The notes under the pieces are model-generated. The model was not told the DNA's origin, did not search any database, and saw only the letters and a program-made list of their open reading frames with translations. DNA of 64,000 nt. Origin: Thioclava sp. SK-1 (GTDB lineage Bacteria > Pseudomonadota > Alphaproteobacteria > Rhodobacterales > Rhodobacteraceae). The stretch spans positions 27,450 to 91,449 of the forward strand of contig NZ_MDHA01000028.1 in NCBI RefSeq assembly GCF_001705665.1. The letters are read 5' to 3'. Below, piece by piece: positions 8,289-16,730 of the stretch; positions within the stretch are counted from its first letter, which is position 1, and each line of letters begins with the position of its first letter. The translations under genes and the position numbers were made by a program.

Positions 8289-9566
8289 ATGACACAATCA
8301 CATTCCCTCCCCCCGATTGCATATCTGACGGGCGAATATCCCAAGGTTTCGCATACGTTCATCCAACGCGAGATTACAGCCCTGCGTCATGCAGGCTGGA
8401 CGGTCGAGGCCTGCACCGTGCGCCGCGCACCAGCCAAGGATGTGGTCGGACAAGACCAACGCGACGAGCAAACAGGCACATTTTGCATCCTGGAGGCGGC
8501 AAAATCCCCCGCCCGGCTGATCAAGGCGCATATGCAGATGCTGCGCCGCGATCCAAAACGCTGGATCTCCAGCCTGAAATTGGCATGGTCCACGCGCCCG
8601 CCCGGGCTGAAGGCCGGGCTGTGGCAGATGTTCTACTTCTTAGAAGCCGGCGTATTGTCACAACATCTTTTGGACCGGGGCGTGCGCCATCTGCACAATC
8701 ATTTCGCCAATTCCAGCTGCTCGGTGGCGATGCTGACCTCGGAAATGTCGGGCATTCCATTTTCGGTTACCATGCATGGGCCTGCGATCTTTTTTGAACC
8801 GATGTGGTGGCGCATTGACGCAAAAATTGCGCGCGCAGCTTTTGTATCCTGCATCAGCCATTTCTGCCGCAGTCAGGCAATGTTCTTTTCCGACACCCAG
8901 CATTGGTCAAAACTAAAGATCGTGCATTGCGGGGTTGAACCCGAAAACTATGGTCGCGACCCGCATGCTGCGCCGGGCAAAGAAGTGATCTTTGTCGGGC
9001 GGCTGTCGGCGGTCAAAGGCGTGCCATTGTTGATCGAGGCATTCGCCCGTATCCACGCCGACCATCCCGATGCGCGCCTGTCAATCGTCGGGGATGGCGA
9101 TACACGCGCCGAATACGAAGCCCTTGCCGCCGCATGTGGTGCAAAAGATTCAATCGCATTCCTGGGCTATCAATCCAGTGATGAGGTCGCAGCCCTTATG
9201 GCGCGCTCCGATGTGCTGGTGCTGGCATCCTTCGCCGAAGGTGTGCCGGTAACATTGATGGAGGCCATGGCATCACGACTGCCCGTGATCGCAAGCCGCG
9301 TGGCCGGGGTGTCCGAACTGATCGATGATGGCATATCGGGCTATACGATCCCAGCCGGCGATGTCGATACGCTGACCGCCCGGCTGGACACGCTGTTGTC
9401 GGACCCGGATCTGCGCGACCGTATGGGCTGCGCAGGCCGCGACCGCGTAAGCGAGCAGTTCGACCTGCACAAAGAGGCCATGTGGCTGGGGGACATCTTG
9501 CACGCCAGCCTGACGGGCACATTGCCGCCAACCCTGCGTCCGCCGTTGACACCGCCGACCCCATAG
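8289..9566 (+). CDS. Family 4 glycosyltransferase (WcaL/colanic-acid type)
   Basis: 425 residues from the ATG at 8289. The N-terminal half has LTGEYPKVSHTFIQREI, a signature of colanic-acid-type GT4 enzymes. The GT-B C-terminal half has EVIFVGRLSAVKGVPLLIEAF and the EX7E donor-binding motif in FAEGVPVTLMEAMA. An upstream extension to 8163 would run through the acyltransferase remnant and is rejected. It is a cytosolic or membrane-associated retaining transferase using a nucleotide sugar for exopolysaccharide assembly; the sugar is not determinable here. It is followed by a stem-loop at 9577-9606. Confidence 0.87.
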   Translation: MTQSHSLPPIAYLTGEYPKVSHTFIQREITALRHAGWTVEACTVRRAPAKDVVGQDQRDEQTGTFCILEAAKSPARLIKAHMQMLRRDPKRWISSLKLAWSTRPPGLKAGLWQMFYFLEAGVLSQHLLDRGVRHLHNHFANSSCSVAMLTSEMSGIPFSVTMHGPAIFFEPMWWRIDAKIARAAFVSCISHFCRSQAMFFSDTQHWSKLKIVHCGVEPENYGRDPHAAPGKEVIFVGRLSAVKGVPLLIEAFARIHADHPDARLSIVGDGDTRAEYEALAAACGAKDSIAFLGYQSSDEVAALMARSDVLVLASFAEGVPVTLMEAMASRLPVIASRVAGVSELIDDGISGYTIPAGDVDTLTARLDTLLSDPDLRDRMGCAGRDRVSEQFDLHKEAMWLGDILHASLTGTLPPTLRPPLTPPTP

Positions 9567-9576
9567 ACAGCGTGAT

Positions 9577-9606
9577 TTTGGGCCGTGATCACATTTCCGG
9601 CCCAAA
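9577..9606. terminator. GC-rich stem-loop after GT4 gene
   Basis: Eight-base arms TTTGGGCC (9577-9584) and GGCCCAAA (9599-9606) with a 14-nt loop begin 10 bases after the stop of the GT4 gene. No T-run follows. It is a plausible terminator between convergent genes. The remaining stretch to 9811 shows nothing recognisable. Confidence 0.45.
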
Positions 9607-9811
9607 TTCCGACCGATCACCCTAAGTATATATGTTTCAGCAATAACCTCACTATGGAGATCTCTGCCACGGCCAATGGTGCTTTGGTCATCCAGATTTT
9701 CGCCGCACGCGCAGCATACTCATGTCACACGCCCCCCGACCGTCGGCCATAAGCGCGCTTTGAGACAGAACCGTCAAATCTGTGCCAGATTATACGGTAA
9801 GACAGCCGGTC

Positions 9812-10837
9812 CTACCAATGCCCCGCGCCCTGTCCGCGTGCCATCAGACGGCGCGCGCGCAGATAGACAATCGCATCCAATCCAAAACCAAGCGCGGTGA
9901 TCACCATGCGTTTTGGCCGCCATTTATCGGGCAGCCCCCGCCAGCGGCTCAATCGTTTGGTCAGGAAATGCCGCGGCACATAGCCCGAGGGGCTGGGCAG
10001 TTTTTCCGCCAGATACCGCGCCAGCCAATCTGGGTCGCCAGCCACCTGTGCCAGTCGCGCGGACACGCCATCAGGGCCACGCCCATTAAGATCCGAAAAC
10101 ACCACATCATTGATCGCCCCCCCTATGACGATCCGGGTCTGATGACGGATCAACGCACCCAGATTGCGCTCAGAAGCATATACATGGAACAGCCCATCGC
10201 GCCCATCCAGACGGTTCAGATCCCGCGTGGTCTGGAACCGATTGGTTTGCACCATGGCGCGCACAAACCCGTCTTCGACCGGCAGGCCAATGGGCAAATA
10301 CAAATTGCGCGCGACATCTGCACGCAGCAGATACAGCTGTCCGCAAATCGACCCTTTCCAGTCATCCAACCCCCCTCCGGCCATCGTGATGACCCGGTCC
10401 AAAGGCCCCCGGATCAACGACGGATCATGCGCCAGATCCTTGACCGGACGGCTGGAGGCCCCCGACAGATCCGGCCGGTCGAGCAAAAACTGCAGCAACT
10501 GACGCAGCATATCTGGCTGTGGGATCGTTATATCTGCGTCCAGGAACAAGAAGACCTCTGCCTCCTGTCGGCTCTGTTCATGCACAAAACGGTTCCATGT
10601 CCGCGATTTTCCGCCATCTGTAAAATCATGTACACATACCTGCGCGGGTGGCAGATGCGCCAGCACCCTACGGGCAATATCAGCCGTATCATCACTGCAT
10701 CCATTGGCCAGCACATGCAGCTGTATAGAGATATCAGGATCCGTGAAAATATCCTGACGCAGCAAATCATGCAGCATATCGGCCAGCCCGGCCGCCTCAT
10801 TATGGGCGAAAACCCCGATATCCAGATAACGCTGCAT
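9812..10837 (-). CDS. Family 2 glycosyltransferase
   Basis: About 341 residues from the ATG at 10837 (MQRYLDIGVFAHNEAAGL); an in-frame TTG at 10891 adds 18 residues. GT-A motifs: VFAHNEA, HVLANGCSDDT, and the DXD-type VFLFLDADITIP. The acceptor-side LPVEDGFVRAMV follows. It resembles the enzyme at 35297-36169, which has the same HNEA/ANGCSD(D)T and FLDAD(I/V) pattern, so the two are probably paralogues. C-terminal residues are basic (KRMVITALGFG...RARRLMARGQ). A role in polysaccharide side-chain or backbone synthesis is inferred from location. Confidence 0.82.
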   Translation of the reverse strand: MQRYLDIGVFAHNEAAGLADMLHDLLRQDIFTDPDISIQLHVLANGCSDDTADIARRVLAHLPPAQVCVHDFTDGGKSRTWNRFVHEQSRQEAEVFLFLDADITIPQPDMLRQLLQFLLDRPDLSGASSRPVKDLAHDPSLIRGPLDRVITMAGGGLDDWKGSICGQLYLLRADVARNLYLPIGLPVEDGFVRAMVQTNRFQTTRDLNRLDGRDGLFHVYASERNLGALIRHQTRIVIGGAINDVVFSDLNGRGPDGVSARLAQVAGDPDWLARYLAEKLPSPSGYVPRHFLTKRLSRWRGLPDKWRPKRMVITALGFGLDAIVYLRARRLMARGQGAGHW

Positions 10838-11026
10838 GAAAAACCCGTTCTTGAAACCTATCCATCCACTGTGGCCAAAGGCCGAGGCCAACTCAAGCGG
10901 CGATGCCTAACCTCGCGGCCCGCAAGTTAAAAAAACCCAATACGCCCGCTTATACAACAGAACAGGCCTTGCCACCGGGGACCGAAGCCGCCACCACTAT
11001 TACAACAGCTTTGAAGGTCAGATATA

Positions 11027-12094
11027 GTGACGGCTCAACGTTTTCTTTTTCTTTGCCCTGATATTTCAGGGCCTGCCGGTGGGGCGGCTGTGATCTATGA
11101 TATGGTCACAACCCTGCGCGATGCGGGCCGCGATGCGGCCGTGGTCCATGGTCATGCCGGTGGCCACTATCCCGATTACCCGACACAGGTGCCGCGTTTT
11201 TGGGATGATCGGCTGCTGCGTGGCCGCCACCACCATACGCGCCGCGCACGTGGCCATGCCAAGCTATATCTGGCACAGGCGCGCAATCAGCTGCGCAAAG
11301 GGGACAATCCCAAATTGGACCTGCGCCGGACAGATGTGATCATCGTGCCAGAGCTGTGGCTATCAGATGCGCTGTCGGCCTATCCTGATCAGACCCTATG
11401 CGGGCTTGTTCAAAACCCGTTCTACCTGCTGGACGCCCATGCCACAGCACAAGCGCGTGGTCAGGATCTGTCCCGGCAGATCCACACCTTCCTCAGCACC
11501 TCAGATATTTGCCACGATCATCTGGACCTGATCGGTGCGCCAACACCGCTCAAATTTCGTGTCAGCATGCATCCAGACAAAATCCCTTTCGTAGACACGA
11601 AAGACGCCCTAATCACCTATATGCCGCGCAAACGCCCTGATATGGCCCGTCTGATCCATCAGGCACTGGAACGCCGCGGACAGTTGCAGGGGTTCAAGCT
11701 ACAAGCGCTGGACCATATGCCCCGCACCCAAGTCATTGAACATCTGGGGCGCAGCCAATTTTTTATCTCACTCATGCATCACGAAAGCCTGGGCTTTCCG
11801 GCCGCCGAAGCAATGGCGGCAGGCTGTGTGGTCATCGGGTTTGACGGGCTGGGGGGCGCGGAATATTTCGACCATGATGTCGGCTTCCCGATCCCCGAAG
11901 GCAATGCATTTGGCATCGTAGCACAAGTGGAACAGGCCATTGCAGCATTGCGCCTCGATCCGCATTGTTTTGATACATTGCGCCAACGTGCCGCCCACCG
12001 AATTCAAGACCGCTATCCGACCTCTGGCTTTCAGGCCGGGGTTCTGGACTGCTGGGCCACGCTGGAACGGAATTTAAGCAATAACAGGGTCTGA
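11027..12094 (+). CDS. GT-B glycosyltransferase (family 4-like)
   Basis: 355 residues from the GTG at 11027, preceded by the purine-rich AAGGTCAG. The N-terminus FLFLCPDISGPAGGAAVIYDM has the glycine-rich loop of GT-B enzymes. The C-terminal half has FISLMHHESLGFPAAEAMAAG, corresponding to the E-X7-E motif, then VVIGFDGLGGAEYF. The family match is weaker than for the other GT4 genes. It stands alone between oppositely oriented genes. It probably transfers one sugar of the repeat unit. Confidence 0.78.
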   Translation: MTAQRFLFLCPDISGPAGGAAVIYDMVTTLRDAGRDAAVVHGHAGGHYPDYPTQVPRFWDDRLLRGRHHHTRRARGHAKLYLAQARNQLRKGDNPKLDLRRTDVIIVPELWLSDALSAYPDQTLCGLVQNPFYLLDAHATAQARGQDLSRQIHTFLSTSDICHDHLDLIGAPTPLKFRVSMHPDKIPFVDTKDALITYMPRKRPDMARLIHQALERRGQLQGFKLQALDHMPRTQVIEHLGRSQFFISLMHHESLGFPAAEAMAAGCVVIGFDGLGGAEYFDHDVGFPIPEGNAFGIVAQVEQAIAALRLDPHCFDTLRQRAAHRIQDRYPTSGFQAGVLDCWATLERNLSNNRV

Positions 12095-12161
12095 CCTGAC
12101 AGGTGTTACAAGCAGATCTTATATGTCATTGGCACCGGGCGTGACCCGGCTGTGATGGCCA

Positions 12162-13538
12162 CTACCCGGCCCCGAAGGTACTGGCCAAGAATACCCCGAC
12201 CGCATCACGCCACATCCAGGCGCCTAAGGCCACACCGGTCACGCCCAGCAAAAATGACAGCGCATCGCCCAATGGATCCCACGCATGGTAACGGTTCACC
12301 AGCCGTGCCTGATAGGGGTATTGGCAGATCGCCGTCAGACAGGGGGCCAAGATCGCGCCCAGCGTGCCGAAATAATGCACCCCCACCAGCAAAAAGATCA
12401 GCTGTAGCACCGCCCCCAAACCAACAAGGCGGAAATGGCTGTTGCTGTCGCCTTGTGACAGGTAGCACCCATCATAAAGCGAGGTCGCGATTTGTGCCGC
12501 CATAGACAAGCCCATAAAGATCACCATCGGGCCGGCCATCGCATAGCGCGCATCATACATCCATGAAATCAGCGCCACACCAAATGCGGAAAACACAAAG
12601 ACCAGCGACATAGAGGCCGCACGCATCAACCGCCGCGCGCGCAGCACTTTGGCCCGGTTGCCCTGGGATTCATGCATCGGAAATTTTCGGTAGATCGGCA
12701 ATAGAATTTTACTGGCCGCCGCATGCACCAGCAACAACGGGATGCTGGCGACCGTATAGGCGATCATATAAATTCCCAGATCACGCACTGGAATATAGGC
12801 ACCCAGCACCGCACGGTCACTTTGATTGACAATAAAACCCGCGATTGAGCTTAAAAAGATGAACTTGCCGAAATGGATCAGCTCGGACACCGCTGAGCGG
12901 TCCCAATGCAGACGATTGCGTGGCCCAGGCAGGCGGATATGCAACACGATATTGTTGATCACTGGTGCAATCAGCGCGCCGACGACCAATGTCCAGACAT
13001 CGGGCCAGATCATCGCCAAGACAACGGTGCACAGCATGCCAATGGTCTGCGCGCTTAGCTCGCTCATGACCTGCACACCGATTTTCATGTTTCTATTGGC
13101 AACGGCCACTTTGGTGGTGCGGAACCCTTGCACAATCGCAATCAACCCGGCCGAAGGCAACAGCCAGATCAGCCGCGGCTCATCATAGATCTGCGCCGTA
13201 GGATAGGCCAAGATCAGCAGCACAACCCATAACAAGAACCCGCGCAAGATCTGAACGGTCCAGGCGGTGTTCAGAAAATCCGGCTCCTCACCACGTTTGT
13301 TTTGCATGATCGATGTGTTGATCCCCAGATCAGAAAACATCGTCACACCCGAGATGAAGACATACACAAGTCCCATCAATCCGAAGGCTTCGGGAAATAA
13401 AATCCGTGTCAGGATCAGGTTGGACACAAGGCGCAGAACATTTTGCCCACCAAACCCGATGGCCACCAATGCCGAGCTGCGCAACGAGGCCGCCCGCGTG
13501 CTGTCTCCGCGAAACGCATTACGAATACCGGTAATCAC
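12162..13538 (-). CDS. Wzx-type polysaccharide flippase (MOP superfamily)
   Basis: 458 residues with about twelve to fourteen hydrophobic helices. It begins with a cytosolic N-terminus and then helix 1 VAIGFGGQNVLRLVSNLILTRIL, characteristic of lipopolysaccharide/exopolysaccharide translocases. SDLGINTSIMQNKRGEEPDFLNTAW is the conserved family segment after helix 2. It should move undecaprenyl-linked repeat units across the inner membrane for the Wzy-like polymerase at 6445-7908. It lies immediately downstream (81 bp) of the Sec-exported hydrolase-like gene and may share its transcript. Confidence 0.88.
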   Translation of the reverse strand: MITGIRNAFRGDSTRAASLRSSALVAIGFGGQNVLRLVSNLILTRILFPEAFGLMGLVYVFISGVTMFSDLGINTSIMQNKRGEEPDFLNTAWTVQILRGFLLWVVLLILAYPTAQIYDEPRLIWLLPSAGLIAIVQGFRTTKVAVANRNMKIGVQVMSELSAQTIGMLCTVVLAMIWPDVWTLVVGALIAPVINNIVLHIRLPGPRNRLHWDRSAVSELIHFGKFIFLSSIAGFIVNQSDRAVLGAYIPVRDLGIYMIAYTVASIPLLLVHAAASKILLPIYRKFPMHESQGNRAKVLRARRLMRAASMSLVFVFSAFGVALISWMYDARYAMAGPMVIFMGLSMAAQIATSLYDGCYLSQGDSNSHFRLVGLGAVLQLIFLLVGVHYFGTLGAILAPCLTAICQYPYQARLVNRYHAWDPLGDALSFLLGVTGVALGAWMWRDAVGVFLASTFGAG

Positions 13539-13619
13539 GGAAACCTCTCTACGGTCAGGTCAAGATTGCTTTTGCCATAGCGTGTTTACCACGGCCCTGC
13601 CAGCAACGATGCGCCCAAT

Positions 13620-16535
13620 TTAGTTTTGAACGCCATCAAAGACATAGACGAAGGCCTCTCCGGGGGGCAGGTCCTGAATATTAAGCACCGCTTGCCCGTC
13701 GTGTGATCCCGGCGCCTGCCAATCCGTCTGTGCCAGAGGCTGGGACACCAGCTGCGTTTCATCCGCAAAAGCATTGCTGGCACCATAGCCGCCGGTCATC
13801 TGATACCGCGTCACCTGAGCCGCGCTGGCAAATGGCAGATCCACCTGAACTGTGGCATGGCCATTTTGTCCTTTCGGCAGATCGGGCAGCAGGCGCGACA
13901 AAACGACCACCATCATCTTATCGCCTTTGGAAAACGCATAGCTTGCCAGCATCGGGGCGCGGCGCTGTGCCGGCCGGTTGACCATTTTGTCCAGCGACAT
14001 ACGCGGCACATCACGCGTATCAACCTGCAACATCTGCGCATCCCCCCCCGCAAGCATGTCATGCCCAATCAGGGCCAGCCATGCCCATGACGGATAGGCC
14101 TGACCGCCGTGATACCATTTCGCATGTGAGCTCCACCGTGCCCCGTTTGCAAAGGTGAAATAGTTCTGCACCCGATATCCCTGCTGCGCTTGCAGTAAGA
14201 AACTGTCCAATGTGGCCGTGCCCGCCGCCACGCTTTTCATCGCGATTTCTTGCAACCGGTTTTGCTCATCCGAAACCTGACCGCCATTCAAACCATTCAT
14301 CGCATAGCCCGGACCGGCCTCATATGTGCCTACCGATAGGGGCCGATCACGCTTACGCGACAGGTCTTGGGCGAAATCACTGTATTTTTTGGCATTGGGC
14401 CCGCCCATCTGCACGCCAAAGGTCAGCACCGATGACAGACCTGGGATTGATGGGCTGACCGGGCCTTCTCCTTGATCCCAACCGCCAATATATTCTGCAT
14501 GAGTCAGCTCGGCACTATGTGGGGAATGTTCGGCCGCCTTAAGCCCGTAATCAAACCCGTTAAACCCGCCCAAAACAGGGATCAGCTTTGGCTCTAATGC
14601 GGGCCAAAACGGGCTATCGCGCAGGATCGACAAAACATATTCCTGATACATGCCATAGACTGCACCGGGTTCGTACCGGGCACCTGTGGCAGAATCGGTC
14701 ATGCGCGGGAAAACCCAAGGCCGGAACAAAGTGTTCCAAGTCTCATTTCCGACCTCAAACCGCATATGGTCAAACGCATCAATCCAAGGGGCTGATCGAC
14801 CCTGTTGCAGCCGTTTTTGCACCCATTTCCCACCATGACCATCAGTTGCAGCACTGGCAGGCGCCGCCAGATATTCAGCCAGTCCCAACCATTCCTCGCG
14901 GGAGAAATGCGGCTCGACCTGCAGCCAGGGGTTCATCTTTACCTGATCAATCACCTGCAGGGTCTGGGGCAGCGTATTGCCATTCCACAGGCTGATATTC
15001 CCCGCCGGATTGGTCAACTGCGCCAGATCATAGCTACGCCGCCCCGTCTTGATAAACGCATGGGTGCGCAGATCCGACATGCCAGATGCTTCCAGCGCAG
15101 CGCGACGTTCGGGCAGCAGCTGCAAGAACCCGGCATCGGCGCGAAAGATCCGCAGATTATCGGCATCCACTGTGCCATTGCCGCTGACCACCACCCCCAT
15201 AAAGCCCGGCGCATCGCCTTGCAGCAGGGTCGTTGGCTGAAAATCGACACTGTATTTGTGCCAGTCTTCAGTCAAATCAAATGTCGCAGGCAGACCCTTT
15301 AATTTGCCATCCATCGGGCCATGAACACGGAACTGCACAGTCATACCCGGCGTACCACGCAGCCAGATCTCGGCGCGGTAGCTATGATCTGGATCCAACA
15401 CCTGATACCAGCTTTGACCCACGCCCGAATGATTGTAATCGCCGGCAACGAAACTCTGCCCCTGTGCAACGCGCGCATGCACATAGGTGTCGCCGCCATC
15501 GGTCACCGGGCTGTCTGCGGTATGGGGGCGTATTTCCCACGCCGGGGTTTGCGACGTTGATGCCCCGTTCCATTGCTGTTCACTGATCCCGCGCGGCGCG
15601 AATTTGGATCGCATTTGCCAATTGTTCCACTCCCAATTGCTGATCATCCGCTCACGCGTGCCATCCATCAGCCGCGCGCGCAGCATCACCAGATCGCCTG
15701 CGTGAATCGCCGGGCCCGCGCCCTCAAGTTCCCAGCTGAAGCCGGACTGATCTTCAGGCGCATAGTCCGACCGGAACACCATATAGCCCGCAGCCCCCGC
15801 CACAGGTTGCCACGACAGCTGCACCGTTTTATCCAGCCGCAACCGCCCTGTCAGACCCTGTGGCGCGCCCAAAGAGGCCTGTGCACCAGCATCGACCTTC
15901 ACCTTGGTATATTGCGGTTGCACGGTGCCTTTGCCGGGGTCGGTGGGCGCATTCAGCGCCACTGCCTTGGCCGGGGGGGACAACCGCCCCTGATCATCCA
16001 CCGCTCGCACTGTGTAATAATACGGCACCTTGCTGCGCGCATTTGGTGAAAAGGCCAACTGCAGGGATGTCTGATCAGGTGTCAGCATCCGCCCCGGTGC
16101 CAGATTGCGCCAGCCACTGGCATGAAACCCGCCGATGGCAATTTTGCTGCGCCGCACCGATACGAATGATCCATTTTCAATGCGCAGCACCTCGACTTCG
16201 GCCCCGTCAAGCGCACCGTCGCGCAGCATAAACCCATCACTCAGCATAGATGGATCCGCGATGATCTGCGTGTCGGACCCCTGTGTGGTGCGCAACATGG
16301 TGCGGTAGATCACCGGTTCAAAGCCCTTTGCCCCCGACAGCCTGCTGCCGTTTCCAATGCCCGGGATCGTGGCGGTCAGCCCGGGCAGGTCTGGTGCGAT
16401 CACCTGTGAGCGGACCGAAAAATGCCCCCGTGATCCGGGCTCTTGTGCCACGGCCGGCAGCCCCGTCACGATCATTGCGGCACAGATCATGCCCCAAAGC
16501 CCACCAAGCCTGTATCGAATATTTTGCCAGATCAT
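13620..16535 (-). CDS. Sec-exported glycoside-hydrolase-like protein
   Basis: 971 residues. The start is the ATG at 16535, preceded by a strong ribosome site AAAGGAGC; an upstream extension to 16592 is rejected. A Sec signal peptide (GGLWGMICAAMIVTGLPAVA) is followed by a fibronectin-III-like module near residues 220-290 (VQLSWQPVAGAAGYMVFRS) and a carbohydrate-binding-like beta region near 340-460. A catalytic-type domain then carries RFEVGNETWNTLF (about 590-602) and GTYEAGPGYA (about 736-745). 'GNE' plus a later 'YE' are the acid/base and nucleophile signatures of clan GH-A hydrolases. It shares the N-E-x-W-N-(S/T)-(M/L)-F pattern with the RTX protein immediately upstream. It may trim or release the exopolysaccharide. 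The exact GH family is not recognised. Confidence 0.65.
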   Translation of the reverse strand: MIWQNIRYRLGGLWGMICAAMIVTGLPAVAQEPGSRGHFSVRSQVIAPDLPGLTATIPGIGNGSRLSGAKGFEPVIYRTMLRTTQGSDTQIIADPSMLSDGFMLRDGALDGAEVEVLRIENGSFVSVRRSKIAIGGFHASGWRNLAPGRMLTPDQTSLQLAFSPNARSKVPYYYTVRAVDDQGRLSPPAKAVALNAPTDPGKGTVQPQYTKVKVDAGAQASLGAPQGLTGRLRLDKTVQLSWQPVAGAAGYMVFRSDYAPEDQSGFSWELEGAGPAIHAGDLVMLRARLMDGTRERMISNWEWNNWQMRSKFAPRGISEQQWNGASTSQTPAWEIRPHTADSPVTDGGDTYVHARVAQGQSFVAGDYNHSGVGQSWYQVLDPDHSYRAEIWLRGTPGMTVQFRVHGPMDGKLKGLPATFDLTEDWHKYSVDFQPTTLLQGDAPGFMGVVVSGNGTVDADNLRIFRADAGFLQLLPERRAALEASGMSDLRTHAFIKTGRRSYDLAQLTNPAGNISLWNGNTLPQTLQVIDQVKMNPWLQVEPHFSREEWLGLAEYLAAPASAATDGHGGKWVQKRLQQGRSAPWIDAFDHMRFEVGNETWNTLFRPWVFPRMTDSATGARYEPGAVYGMYQEYVLSILRDSPFWPALEPKLIPVLGGFNGFDYGLKAAEHSPHSAELTHAEYIGGWDQGEGPVSPSIPGLSSVLTFGVQMGGPNAKKYSDFAQDLSRKRDRPLSVGTYEAGPGYAMNGLNGGQVSDEQNRLQEIAMKSVAAGTATLDSFLLQAQQGYRVQNYFTFANGARWSSHAKWYHGGQAYPSWAWLALIGHDMLAGGDAQMLQVDTRDVPRMSLDKMVNRPAQRRAPMLASYAFSKGDKMMVVVLSRLLPDLPKGQNGHATVQVDLPFASAAQVTRYQMTGGYGASNAFADETQLVSQPLAQTDWQAPGSHDGQAVLNIQDLPPGEAFVYVFDGVQN

Positions 16536-16652
16536 GAATGGGCTCCTTTCGGGGGCGCATGCAAAACGACCCTGCCGCATCATGTTCGCCATGACTGCAC
16601 AAAGCCAAATTCAACCGAAGGCTTCCATGACCGGACAGGGTTGTAAATGCAT

Positions 16653-16675
16653 GAGGGGGGCAAAACGCCCCCCTC
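16653..16675 (-). terminator. Stem-loop terminator after RTX hydrolase gene
   Basis: Arms GAGGGGGG (16653-16660) and CCCCCCTC (16668-16675) with a 7-nt loop lie between the end of the RTX hydrolase gene and the Sec-exported hydrolase gene on the same strand. No long T-run follows, so readthrough is possible. Confidence 0.5.
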
Positions 16676-16730
16676 AATCAACTGTGACAGATTGTCAGAC
16701 ATTCATGCTGTCAAAAGCACCCGCAAAAGA

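Noticed and set aside
9782..10930. Long plus-strand frame antisense to a GT2 gene
   Set aside because: The minus strand encodes a clear GT2 enzyme with all motifs; the plus translation is Gln/Pro/Arg-rich and unlike a protein.
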